Made by a program: the position numbers and the translations under genes. The notes under the pieces are model-generated. The model searched no databases. It was not told where the DNA came from and was given only the letters and a program-made list of their open reading frames with translations. Positions 55,661 to 63,499 of a stretch of 64,000 nucleotides of DNA are shown here, in pieces. Every line of letters begins with the position of its first letter. The stretch's first letter is position 1. This stretch comes from Phycisphaeraceae bacterium (GTDB lineage: Bacteria; Planctomycetota; Phycisphaerae; Phycisphaerales; Phycisphaeraceae): positions 620,001 through 684,000 of the forward strand of contig JAVKCD010000003.1 of the NCBI GenBank assembly GCA_040222855.1, in the 5' to 3' direction.

Positions 55661-55871
55661 CACCACCGAACTCCGTGCCCGATTTCAGGCCCGTAAAAAA
55701 GAGATCGAGGCCCAGCTCGACCGCGCCAGAGCTGACGCATCGGCCAAAAGCGATGAGCAGACCAAGAAGCTTCAGTCCCAACTCGATGAACTCAAGAAGG
55801 CCGCCGTCGAGGGTTGGGAGAACCTCAGTCAGTCAGCTATCGATCAGCTCAGCGACCTCCTGAAGAAGTGA
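55653..55871 (+). CDS. Small coiled-coil protein overlapping mscS
   Basis: A 72-residue charged helical protein (RARFQARKKEIEAQLDRARADASAKSDEQTKKLQSQLDELKKAAVEGWENLSQSAIDQLSDLLKK) with heptad spacing over most of its length, so it probably forms a coiled coil. Its start lies inside the mscS 3' end (8-bp overlap), which couples translation to the channel. It has no signal or membrane segment, so it is cytoplasmic. It was not recognised as a family; a partner or regulator of the channel is a reasonable guess. Confidence 0.65.
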   Translation: MPDTTELRARFQARKKEIEAQLDRARADASAKSDEQTKKLQSQLDELKKAAVEGWENLSQSAIDQLSDLLKK

Positions 55872-55998
55872 GTCTGCCAGAACCGGCCGATGCGTCCGGA
55901 TAATGCCCCGACCCCTGCGTCTTGCCAACGTCAACCCGTATCGGTCCGCACCCTGAAAGAAGCAGGGTGAACCCCCCATAGACCGATTAAGGTCTTAC

Positions 55999-57429
55999 AT
56001 GATCCCCTTGTTTGTCGATCTTGACGGCACCCTTGTAGCCACAGACTGCCTGGTCGAGAGCCTCATCGGGGTTGTCCGCCGTGCGCCTCGGCGAGCACCT
56101 GAGGTTCTGCTCGCCTGGCGCAGCCAGGGGCGACCGGAACTCAAACGATTGTCCGCTGAGATTGCTGACATCGACCCCGCCACACTCCCCTACCGAAAAC
56201 CAACCCTCGATCTCATCGAACAGGCCCGAGTGGCGGGGCGACCGGTCATTCTGGCGACAGCCTCCCACATCGATATGGCCCGTAAGGTCGCCGACCACCT
56301 CGGCGTCTTTGACGATGTCCTGGCCTCCGAAGGCTCGATTAATCTCAAAGCTCACCGCAAGCTCGAAGCTATGAAAGCTTGGTGCGCCCAGCGCGGCCAC
56401 GACCACTTCGCCTACGCAGGCGACGCCAACCCCGACTTGGCCATCTGGCCCGAATGCCATGAAGTGATTGCCGTGGCACCTTCGCGTGGTCTACGCAAAA
56501 GCATGGACCAACTCGGACTCAAACCACGCATCATCGACGAAGGCGGGATCCAGCTCAGTCACATCTTCAAGCTCATCCGGCCCTACCAGTGGACCAAAAA
56601 CCTCTTGGTCTTTGTACCCGCCATCCTCGCCCATGAGTTGAGCGATCCAACCATACTGATGATGGCGATCGTTGCCTTCGTTGCCCTCTCGCTCATCGCC
56701 TCTGCGGTGTACGTCGTGAACGATCTGCTCGACATCGAGTCTGACCGTCACCACCGCTCGAAACACAAGCGCCCAATGGCCTCAGGCTCGGTCCCACCGA
56801 CCGCTGGACCCGCGATCGCTGGCGTCCTCGGCATCTCAGGTCTCATCCTTGCCGTCACGTTGCTCCCGTGGATCGCCACCGGCGGGCTGCTCCTCTATCT
56901 GCTGCTCACCAACCTCTACAGCTTCTGGCTCAAACGCAAAGCCGTCGTCGATGTCATCATCCTTGCCTCGCTCTACACCCTCCGTGTCCTCATGGGCGCA
57001 TGGGCATGTGGGCTCGATCCTTCCAAATGGCTTCTGGCGTTTTCGATGTTCTTCTTCCTCTCGCTGGCCTTCGCCAAGCGTTACACCGAGGTCTCCCGGA
57101 TCGAATCCGAGCGCGATGCCGACAACACCGGACGCGGTTACCGTCTTGGCGACGAAGCGATTATCCGTGCCATGGGCCCTTCTTCCGGCTTTGTCTCCAT
57201 CCTTGTGCTGGCGATGTTCATCGCCGAAGCCAACCGGGCCTGGTATGCCCGCCCTGAACTTCTCTATCTGCTCTGCCCCCTTCTGCTCTACTGGGTCTCC
57301 CGCGTCTGGCTTATGGCCCATCGCGGAGAGCTTCACGATGACCCCGTCGTGTTTGCCCTTCGAGACGGCGCCAGCCGTATCCTCGCCGTCGTTGGTCTAC
57401 TCATCTTCGTGTTGGCCAGCGGGACCTGA
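55999..57429 (+). CDS. ubiA: HAD phosphatase fused to UbiA-type phosphoribosyltransferase
   Basis: A 476-residue fusion. Residues 1-190 form a HAD domain: motif I Asp7-Leu-Asp9-Gly-Thr (FVDLDGTLV), motif II VILATAS and motif IV AYAGDANPDLAIW. Residues about 195-476 form a UbiA prenyltransferase with several membrane helices, the N-D-x-x-D-x-x-x-D motif as VVNDLLDIESDRHHRSKHKRP, NLYSFWLKRKAVVDVI and FAKRYTEVSRI. The motif set fits 5-phosphoribosyl-1-phosphoryl polyprenol synthase (Rv3806c type), and the fused HAD could remove the 5-phosphate. It starts a five-gene operon with dprE1/dprE2-like genes 19 bp downstream. A small inverted repeat lies upstream at 55949-55969. Confidence 0.85.
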   Translation: MIPLFVDLDGTLVATDCLVESLIGVVRRAPRRAPEVLLAWRSQGRPELKRLSAEIADIDPATLPYRKPTLDLIEQARVAGRPVILATASHIDMARKVADHLGVFDDVLASEGSINLKAHRKLEAMKAWCAQRGHDHFAYAGDANPDLAIWPECHEVIAVAPSRGLRKSMDQLGLKPRIIDEGGIQLSHIFKLIRPYQWTKNLLVFVPAILAHELSDPTILMMAIVAFVALSLIASAVYVVNDLLDIESDRHHRSKHKRPMASGSVPPTAGPAIAGVLGISGLILAVTLLPWIATGGLLLYLLLTNLYSFWLKRKAVVDVIILASLYTLRVLMGAWACGLDPSKWLLAFSMFFFLSLAFAKRYTEVSRIESERDADNTGRGYRLGDEAIIRAMGPSSGFVSILVLAMFIAEANRAWYARPELLYLLCPLLLYWVSRVWLMAHRGELHDDPVVFALRDGASRILAVVGLLIFVLASGT

Positions 57430-57448
57430 TCGCTAGAAAGCACACGCC

Positions 57449-58816
57449 ATGGTCACCTGGGCAACACAATCCGTCGGCGGCTGGGGACGATTCCCAATCC
57501 ACGACTGCCCCGTCAGCCGACCCGATGGAGAAGAGCAAGTCCGCTCCGCACTCTCAGGCAGCAACGGTCGATCGATCATCGCGCGGGGACTCGGTCGATC
57601 ATACGGCGATCCCGCCATCAACAACCAAGGCGGGGTCGTTCTTCAGGCCCAACGCAACCGCATGCTCGCCTTCGACAAAACGACCGGCGTGCTCACCGCA
57701 GAAGCCGGTGTCAGCCTCGCCGAGATCATCGACGCCTTCCTGCCTCGTGGCTACTTCCTACCCACCACACCAGGCACCAAGTTCGTCACCCTTGGCGGGG
57801 CCATCGCCGCAGACATCCACGGCAAGAACCATCACATCGACGGCTCGTTTGGCAGCTTCATCACCTCGCTCCGGCTGATGCTTGCCAATGGCTCGATCCT
57901 GACCTGCGCAAGAGACGAGAACCCGGATGTGTTCGCCGCAACCCTTGGCGGGATGGGTCTCACAGGCATCATCCTCTCCGCATCACTCCGCCTGCGCCGC
58001 GTGCCCTCGGCCTACTACCAGGTCGCTTACCGGCGCGCGAGCAACCTTGACGCTGCACTCGAACTGTTTGATCGTACAGACACCGAATACCCCTACTCCG
58101 TCGCCTGGATCGACTGCCTGGGCAAGGGATCCTCACTCGGTCGATCAGTCCTGATGCTCGGCCGGGATGCCCAACCCACCGACCTGCCCGATCGCCTCCG
58201 GGACACGCCGTACCAGATCCGCAAACAACGAACCAAATCCGTCCCATTCGACTTCCCCGCCATCGCACTTAACAGTTGGTCCGTTAAAGCCTTCAACACT
58301 CTCTTCTATGCCAAGCACGCCGACACCACCAAGATCGTAGATTATGACACTTACTTCTATCCCCTCGATTCCATCCATGCATGGAACCGCATCTATGGCC
58401 GCAGGGGCTTCATCCAATATCAGGTTCTGCTCCCGCGTGAGAACTCGCGTGAGGGACTGATCCGCGTGCTCGAAGCAATCTCGTCCGCCGGTGCCGCATC
58501 TTTCCTCGCGGTGCTCAAGACCAGCGGACGTGTCGGCGACGGCCTGCTCTCCTACCTCTTCCCGGGCCACACCCTCGCCCTCGATATCCCCAACTACGGC
58601 CCGCAACTCTTCGAACTCACCCGGAAACTCGACCGCATGCTGCTCGACGCCGGCGGACGACTCTACCTCGCCAAAGACGCCACTATGGATGCCGAAACCT
58701 TCTCCGCGATGTACCCGAACCTCAACCGCTTCAAAGCGATCAAAAATAAAGTCGACCCCGACCAACGCTTCGACTCGGTCCAGGCACAACGACTCGGTAT
58801 CACGGAGCCCCGATGA
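57449..58816 (+). CDS. dprE1: DprE1-like polyprenylphosphoryl-ribose oxidase
   Basis: A 455-residue FAD enzyme of the vanillyl-alcohol oxidase fold: RGLGRSYGD (46-54), LTAEAGVSLAEIIDAFLPRGYFLPTTPGTKFVTLGGAIAADIHGKNHHIDGSFG (with the conserved GKNHH at 125-129), LGGMGLTGIILSASLRL, and the C-terminal GGRLYLAKDATMDAETFSAMYP that holds the active-site Lys. In mycobacteria DprE1 oxidises the 2-hydroxyl of decaprenylphosphoryl ribose. The residue aligned with mycobacterial Cys387 (in ICVDFP) is Ala here (LALDIP). It starts 19 bp after the HAD-UbiA gene and overlaps the next gene by 4 bp. Confidence 0.9.
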   Translation: MVTWATQSVGGWGRFPIHDCPVSRPDGEEQVRSALSGSNGRSIIARGLGRSYGDPAINNQGGVVLQAQRNRMLAFDKTTGVLTAEAGVSLAEIIDAFLPRGYFLPTTPGTKFVTLGGAIAADIHGKNHHIDGSFGSFITSLRLMLANGSILTCARDENPDVFAATLGGMGLTGIILSASLRLRRVPSAYYQVAYRRASNLDAALELFDRTDTEYPYSVAWIDCLGKGSSLGRSVLMLGRDAQPTDLPDRLRDTPYQIRKQRTKSVPFDFPAIALNSWSVKAFNTLFYAKHADTTKIVDYDTYFYPLDSIHAWNRIYGRRGFIQYQVLLPRENSREGLIRVLEAISSAGAASFLAVLKTSGRVGDGLLSYLFPGHTLALDIPNYGPQLFELTRKLDRMLLDAGGRLYLAKDATMDAETFSAMYPNLNRFKAIKNKVDPDQRFDSVQAQRLGITEPR

Positions 58817-59577
58817 TGAGTCAGCCTTCTCTCGGCAACTGGGTGGTACTGGGCTCAACCTCGGGAATAGCCCGAGCCATCGCCCTTGAGCTAGCAGGGC
58901 AAGGCGCTTCGCTGATCGTTGCGGCACGTGATGAGGACCAGGCGCGAGTTCAGGCAAAAGATATCAAAATCCGCACCGGCTCTAGCGCGACCGCCTTCTG
59001 GTTCGAGGCCACAGCATACGATGGCCACCACGCCTTCGTCTCCGCCTGCGAGGAAGCCTTTGGCGAACCGATCGCTGGCGTCATCCTCTGCTACGGTGCA
59101 ATGCCGCCTCAGGAAGAAACCGAGCACGACTTCGCGATCGCCCGAAAAACCATCGACACCAACTACACCTCCGCCGTTTCGATCCTCCACGCCTTCGCTG
59201 GCAGATTGGAGAAGCAGGGTACAGGCACGATCGTCGCGATCTCATCAGTCGCAGGCGATCGTGGCCGCGCGACCAACTACACCTACGGCTCTGCCAAAGC
59301 CGGGCTATCTGCTTTCCTCCAGGGCCTCAGAAACCGGCTCCACAGCAAGGGCGTTCACGTCCTCACAGTGAAACCCGGATTCGTCGATACCCCGATGACC
59401 CACGGACTGATCAACCCTGATTCGCCACTTGTGGCCAGCCCACAGCGCGTTGCCGGCGACATCGTCAAAGCGATTCGCCGGAAGCAGAACGTGCTCTACA
59501 CACTCTGGCTCTGGCGATGGGTCATGCTCATCATCACCCTGATCCCAGAGCCGATCTTCAAACGCATGCGCATCTAA
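58813..59577 (+). CDS. dprE2: DprE2-like short-chain dehydrogenase
   Basis: A 254-residue SDR enzyme. The N-terminal cofactor motif is VLGSTSGIARAIALELA (G-x-x-x-G-I-A, the DprE2 variant of TGxxxGIG). NYTSAVSILHAFA follows, the active-site Ser is in IVAISSVAGDRG, and Tyr and Lys are in NYTYGSAKAGL. The C-terminus is a hydrophobic/basic tail (LWLWRWVMLIITLIPEPIFKRMRI) that may anchor it to the membrane. In the known pathway it reduces the keto intermediate made by DprE1 to polyprenylphosphoryl arabinose. It overlaps the dprE1-like gene (ATGA), and the SMR gene follows at 20 bp. Confidence 0.88.
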   Translation: MMSQPSLGNWVVLGSTSGIARAIALELAGQGASLIVAARDEDQARVQAKDIKIRTGSSATAFWFEATAYDGHHAFVSACEEAFGEPIAGVILCYGAMPPQEETEHDFAIARKTIDTNYTSAVSILHAFAGRLEKQGTGTIVAISSVAGDRGRATNYTYGSAKAGLSAFLQGLRNRLHSKGVHVLTVKPGFVDTPMTHGLINPDSPLVASPQRVAGDIVKAIRRKQNVLYTLWLWRWVMLIITLIPEPIFKRMRI

Positions 59578-59597
59578 AATCCGCGCCGGAGAACCTC

Positions 59598-60017
59598 ATG
59601 CACCTGCTCGCGCTGGCCATAGGCATCATCAGCAACGCCGCTGCCAACATCCTGATCAAGACCGCGATGCGCCGCCTCAGCGATGCCCAGCTAGGGCCCG
59701 CCTTCTTCCTCCAGGCCATCCTCGATCCAATCCTGATCACTGGCATCCTCTGTTTTGGCCTAGCCCTAGCGTTCTACGCTTTTGCCCTGACCAAGATCGA
59801 CCTCTCCATTGGCTACCCCGCGATGACCTCTCTGGGCCTGATTATCGTTGCCGCATGGTCGGCCGTCGTCTTTGGCGAAAAACTCTCCATCATCCGCCTC
59901 GCAGGCATGGCCGCCATCCTCCTCGGCGTCGCCCTGCTCTTCTGGTCGTCAAACGGACAACAAAATCTCAAATCTGAAGAAACCCCGTTTCCATCCGAGG
60001 CTGCCACTGATGCCTGA
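59598..60017 (+). CDS. SMR/ArnE-like four-helix membrane protein, candidate flippase
   Basis: A 139-residue protein with four hydrophobic segments (LLALAIGIISNAAANILIK, ILITGILCFGLALAFYAFAL, SIGYPAMTSLGLIIVAAWSAVVFG, LAGMAAILLGVALLFWSS). The K after the first helix, the GYP-x-x-x-S region and FGEKLS fit the small multidrug resistance fold. The position equivalent to EmrE Glu14 is Asn, so proton-coupled drug export is unlikely. ArnE/ArnF-like lipid-sugar flippases also lack it. Together with the operon this suggests a flippase for polyprenylphosphoryl arabinose. The ATG at 59598 has GGAG 6 nt upstream. It overlaps the next gene by 8 bp. Confidence 0.75.
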   Translation: MHLLALAIGIISNAAANILIKTAMRRLSDAQLGPAFFLQAILDPILITGILCFGLALAFYAFALTKIDLSIGYPAMTSLGLIIVAAWSAVVFGEKLSIIRLAGMAAILLGVALLFWSSNGQQNLKSEETPFPSEAATDA

Positions 60018-61620
60018 GATCCCAACGATTCCCCGCGACCACCAGCACACCACGGGGTGGGTCACCCACATTCTCCTTACAGGCCTCTTCCTCCTCGGAT
60101 TCTTAGGCCGAATAATTCCTCTGCTTGATCCCAATCGTGTCTTCACGCAATGGGCGACCGAGGATGGCTATCTCACGCTCACCATCGCCCGTAACATCGC
60201 GCTTGGTCGGGGCATGACTGTCTCGGCTGGCACCGTCGAGACCAACGGCACACAACCCCTGGCGACCTTCACTTATGCCGTCGGCTTCCTCCTCGCTGAA
60301 GGTGATCGCTGGTGGGGCGTCCTCTTCGCTCATATTTATCAACTAGCAATCTTCCTGCTCGCCGCCTGGCTTCTCTACCAACTAACAAGCCGGGTCCTTG
60401 CCGGATCAAACCTGCCACGCTGGGTCGGTCCCATGGCGGTTGCCTTCTGGTACACCGGCGGCCCCCTCACAGGACATGCCATCAACGGCCTGGAGACCTC
60501 CACCTACCTCGCAACACTAATCCTCTCGATCCTCGTCTGGCATCGCTGGGTGATTGATGGCCGCCCTGGCTGGGCGACACCAGGACCATGGCTGGTCGGA
60601 TTGAGCCTGGGTCTGGTGGCATGGGCACGAATCGATGCTGTCCTGTTCATTCTCGCATTGACCATCTGGCACGGCCTGTACAGGCTGGGCACGCGACGTG
60701 CCTACCTCGTCACAGCATTCAGCGAATCCATGATCATGGGCTGCACCGCCGCAGCCGTGGTCAGCCCATGGCTGATCAGCAACAAGATACGCTTCGATCG
60801 CTTCACACCCATCAGCGGCGTAGCTCAATCAGCTTCCGCCAGCTTTGCCAGCAACCTCACCACCGTGCCTGCCAAACTTTCCGAGTACGCCACCGGCGTC
60901 CTGCTCATTCCCAGTTCGCTGGAAACCAGGCCCGCAGTCATGGCTCTTTGCTGGGTCGTCGTTGCCGCCATCCTACTCATCACGCTCATCAACTGGCATC
61001 GCTTGACACCCGCCGCTCGTCTCTTCGCCGGGCTCGGGATCGCCGCTTCGGCCATCTATGTCAGCTACTACGGGCTGTTCTTCGGTGCCGAGCACTTCAT
61101 TGCGCGATACCTCGCCCCGCTCTCAATCTTTCTAGTTTTGGTGACCCCTCTACTCCTCGCGTGGATGTCAGCTCGCCTGGGCCAACTCGGCCGCTTCCTA
61201 CCCATAGTCGCCCTGCTTCTCGCCATCGTGATCTCCTCAGGCTTCTACTGGCGTAGCTATCAACAGGGCACCAACAATGGACACTTCCAATCCGTTGACT
61301 GGGTCAAAGCCAACGTCTCACAGGACACTTGGGTCGGTGCGGTCCAGACCGGAACCCTCGGCTTCTTCCACGAGCAAACCCGAAACCTCGATGGCAAGGT
61401 AGACCCCGTCGCACTCCAGCATGTTCTCGACGGCACGATCCCGCAGTACATTGCTGATAGCGACATCGACGTTCTCGCCGACTGGGCCAGCCTGTCCGTC
61501 TGGACCAGACATCAGCCCATCGCTGATAACTTCGATCTGATTGTCAACGATACGAACCTCAACCTCGCCGTGTTTACACGCAAGGGTTTCGTCGTGTTGA
61601 CACCTCCCACCACCCCCTGA
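60010..61620 (+). CDS. GT-C family membrane glycosyltransferase, candidate arabinosyltransferase
   Basis: A 536-residue membrane protein with about ten hydrophobic segments. The first periplasmic loop holds the acidic GT-C site (WATEDGYLTLTIARNIALGRGMTV, then ETNGTQPL), the pattern of polyprenyl-phosphate-sugar-dependent transferases such as AftB. A C-terminal periplasmic domain (VDWVKANVSQDTWVGAVQTGTLGFF, NLDGKVD, YIADSDIDVLADW) resembles the soluble domain of these enzymes. It should transfer a sugar, most likely D-arabinose, outside the membrane. The acceptor is unknown. The start overlaps the SMR gene (ATGCCTGA). It ends the operon. Confidence 0.8.
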   Translation: MPEIPTIPRDHQHTTGWVTHILLTGLFLLGFLGRIIPLLDPNRVFTQWATEDGYLTLTIARNIALGRGMTVSAGTVETNGTQPLATFTYAVGFLLAEGDRWWGVLFAHIYQLAIFLLAAWLLYQLTSRVLAGSNLPRWVGPMAVAFWYTGGPLTGHAINGLETSTYLATLILSILVWHRWVIDGRPGWATPGPWLVGLSLGLVAWARIDAVLFILALTIWHGLYRLGTRRAYLVTAFSESMIMGCTAAAVVSPWLISNKIRFDRFTPISGVAQSASASFASNLTTVPAKLSEYATGVLLIPSSLETRPAVMALCWVVVAAILLITLINWHRLTPAARLFAGLGIAASAIYVSYYGLFFGAEHFIARYLAPLSIFLVLVTPLLLAWMSARLGQLGRFLPIVALLLAIVISSGFYWRSYQQGTNNGHFQSVDWVKANVSQDTWVGAVQTGTLGFFHEQTRNLDGKVDPVALQHVLDGTIPQYIADSDIDVLADWASLSVWTRHQPIADNFDLIVNDTNLNLAVFTRKGFVVLTPPTTP

Positions 61621-61717
61621 CCACAAGACCCAACCGATCCGGTACCCTGTCAACGCCCTGCACGAGGGCTGTCGTGGTTCTGGCCTGTATCCCCTCTTCG
61701 CTCTGGAGGGCTCTCAC

Positions 61718-63478
61718 GTGTCCGATAGCAGATCCCCCTCTCGCTCGCTCTCACATCGTCTGCTCCACCCCGGCTTCTGGCTGATGCTCCTGTGCCTCGG
61801 CAGCGCCGCCTACGTCGGCCTCTACGTCCCGCCCACCTGGATCGTGCAGTCCACCACCCTCGACGCCTACCAGAACGCTGAGGGAAGCTGGGTCTACACC
61901 TACCGCGGCAACGAAACCTCACTCGAAGCCGCCGTCCCCGTCGGGGATTCTCCACTCGTGGAGAAGAACCTCATCGAAGGCACCTCGCCGCCTGTCACCA
62001 GCCAGATGGTCTACGAGACCAACGATGATGGCCGACACTATTTCGAGCTGCGTGCCTACCAGCACTGGCATCTCTGGTCGCTGCTGCCCGCCTTCACCGC
62101 CATCCTGCTCTGCGTGGTCACCCGTGAGCCCCTGACCTCCCTCGCTGGCGGGGCCATCGCGGGCGTCCTGCTGCTTGGCCGTTACAACGTCATTGACGAT
62201 GTCCTCATCCCCACCATCGCTTCCGACTCCGTCACCGAAGTCATCCTCCTCTACTGCGGACTCCTTGGCGGGCTCGTCGGAATCTGGTCCCGTGGCGGGG
62301 CCGCCCTCGCCTTCGCCCACTGGGCCGCCAGCCACATCGTCACCGGACCACGCTCGGCCAAGTTCCTCACCTGGCTCCTTGGCGTCAGCTTCTTCCAGGG
62401 CGGAACCGTCTCCACCGTCATGGTCGGAGCGACTTCACGCCCCATCGCTGACCGCGAGAAAGTCAGCCACGAGGAACTCAGCTACGTCGTCGACTCCACG
62501 GCATCACCCATCGCAGCCCTGATCCCCCTCAACGCCTGGCCTGCCTACGTTCAGGCACTCATCTTCGTCCCGGGCGTCGTCTACCTCGCCACACCCGAAG
62601 ACCGCCTGGCTTTCTACTTCTCCTCGATCTTCCTGAGCTTCTACGCCCTCTTCGCTGTCATCGGCACACTCCTGCTCTGCTTCGAGAAGCTGCCGTTCAT
62701 CGGTCGCCGATTCCAGAACGCCATCATCCGCGCCCGCACCACCGGCGAACTCAACGCACCCGGTTCTTCACCTCTCTCCTCTAAGGAACTCGAAGACCCC
62801 GAAACCCCCGAAGGCTTCACCCCAAGCCTCTGGAGCTTTGTCGTCCCGCTGGTGCTCCTGATTTCCTTTGCGATCGGTACCTACATCCAGACCGGCTCGC
62901 CCAATGTCACGCTGGCCTTCTTCATCGCCTTCGTGTCCGCAATCGTCATGGAAATGGCCCGCGGCATGAGCCTCCACGAGATCGTCGAGGGCATCGGCCT
63001 CGGCATCAAAGCCGTGGTCGTCGCCGCCTTGATCCTGGTCACCGCCATCATGGTTGGCAATCTCTCCAAGGACGCCGGGGGGGCCGCGTACCTCATCTCC
63101 CTCCTCGGCGACAAGATCCCCTACATCGCTCTGCCGGTCTGCTTGCTGTTCCTGACGATGGTCATCTCGTTCTCCACGGGAACGAGCTGGGGTACCTACG
63201 CCGTCGCCTTCCCCCTTGGCATGCCCCTCGCGTGGGCCATCGCCCAGAATCAGGACCTTTCCAACCCCAAACTCTACATGATGGTCTGCTTCGCCACGAT
63301 CCTCAATGGCTCGCTCTATGGCGACCAGTGCTCACCCATCTCCGATACCACCGTGCTCAGTTCGATGGTCTCGGGTGCCGACCTGATGGATCACGTGCGC
63401 ACTCAAATCATCCCCGCCTCCGTCGCCATGGCCTTCGCCACCGTCTGCTGGACCGCCGTCGTCTTCTTCTTCTGTTAA
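61718..63478 (+). CDS. nhaC: NhaC-type Na+/H+ antiporter with large external loop
   Basis: A 586-residue membrane protein with twelve or so helices. The NhaC family motifs include LLPAFTAILLCVVTREPLTSLAGGAIAGVLL, GGTVSTVMVGATSRPIADREKVSHEELSYVVDSTASPIAALIPLNAWPAY, STGTSWGTYAVAFPLGMPLAW and LNGSLYGDQCSPISDTTVLSS. Between the first helix and the second is an extracytoplasmic insertion of about 85 residues (residues 40-125). It exchanges sodium for protons and helps in salt or alkaline conditions. The start is GTG at 61718 with GGAGGG upstream. It lies 97 bp after the arabinose operon and may have its own promoter. Confidence 0.88.
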   Translation: MSDSRSPSRSLSHRLLHPGFWLMLLCLGSAAYVGLYVPPTWIVQSTTLDAYQNAEGSWVYTYRGNETSLEAAVPVGDSPLVEKNLIEGTSPPVTSQMVYETNDDGRHYFELRAYQHWHLWSLLPAFTAILLCVVTREPLTSLAGGAIAGVLLLGRYNVIDDVLIPTIASDSVTEVILLYCGLLGGLVGIWSRGGAALAFAHWAASHIVTGPRSAKFLTWLLGVSFFQGGTVSTVMVGATSRPIADREKVSHEELSYVVDSTASPIAALIPLNAWPAYVQALIFVPGVVYLATPEDRLAFYFSSIFLSFYALFAVIGTLLLCFEKLPFIGRRFQNAIIRARTTGELNAPGSSPLSSKELEDPETPEGFTPSLWSFVVPLVLLISFAIGTYIQTGSPNVTLAFFIAFVSAIVMEMARGMSLHEIVEGIGLGIKAVVVAALILVTAIMVGNLSKDAGGAAYLISLLGDKIPYIALPVCLLFLTMVISFSTGTSWGTYAVAFPLGMPLAWAIAQNQDLSNPKLYMMVCFATILNGSLYGDQCSPISDTTVLSSMVSGADLMDHVRTQIIPASVAMAFATVCWTAVVFFFC

Positions 63479-63499
63479 GCCCACCCGAGAATCCTCACC

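Noticed and set aside
55949-55969. Terminator or attenuator before the HAD-UbiA gene
   Set aside because: A 7-bp inverted repeat with a 7-nt loop is present, but no T run follows and it is too weak to annotate.
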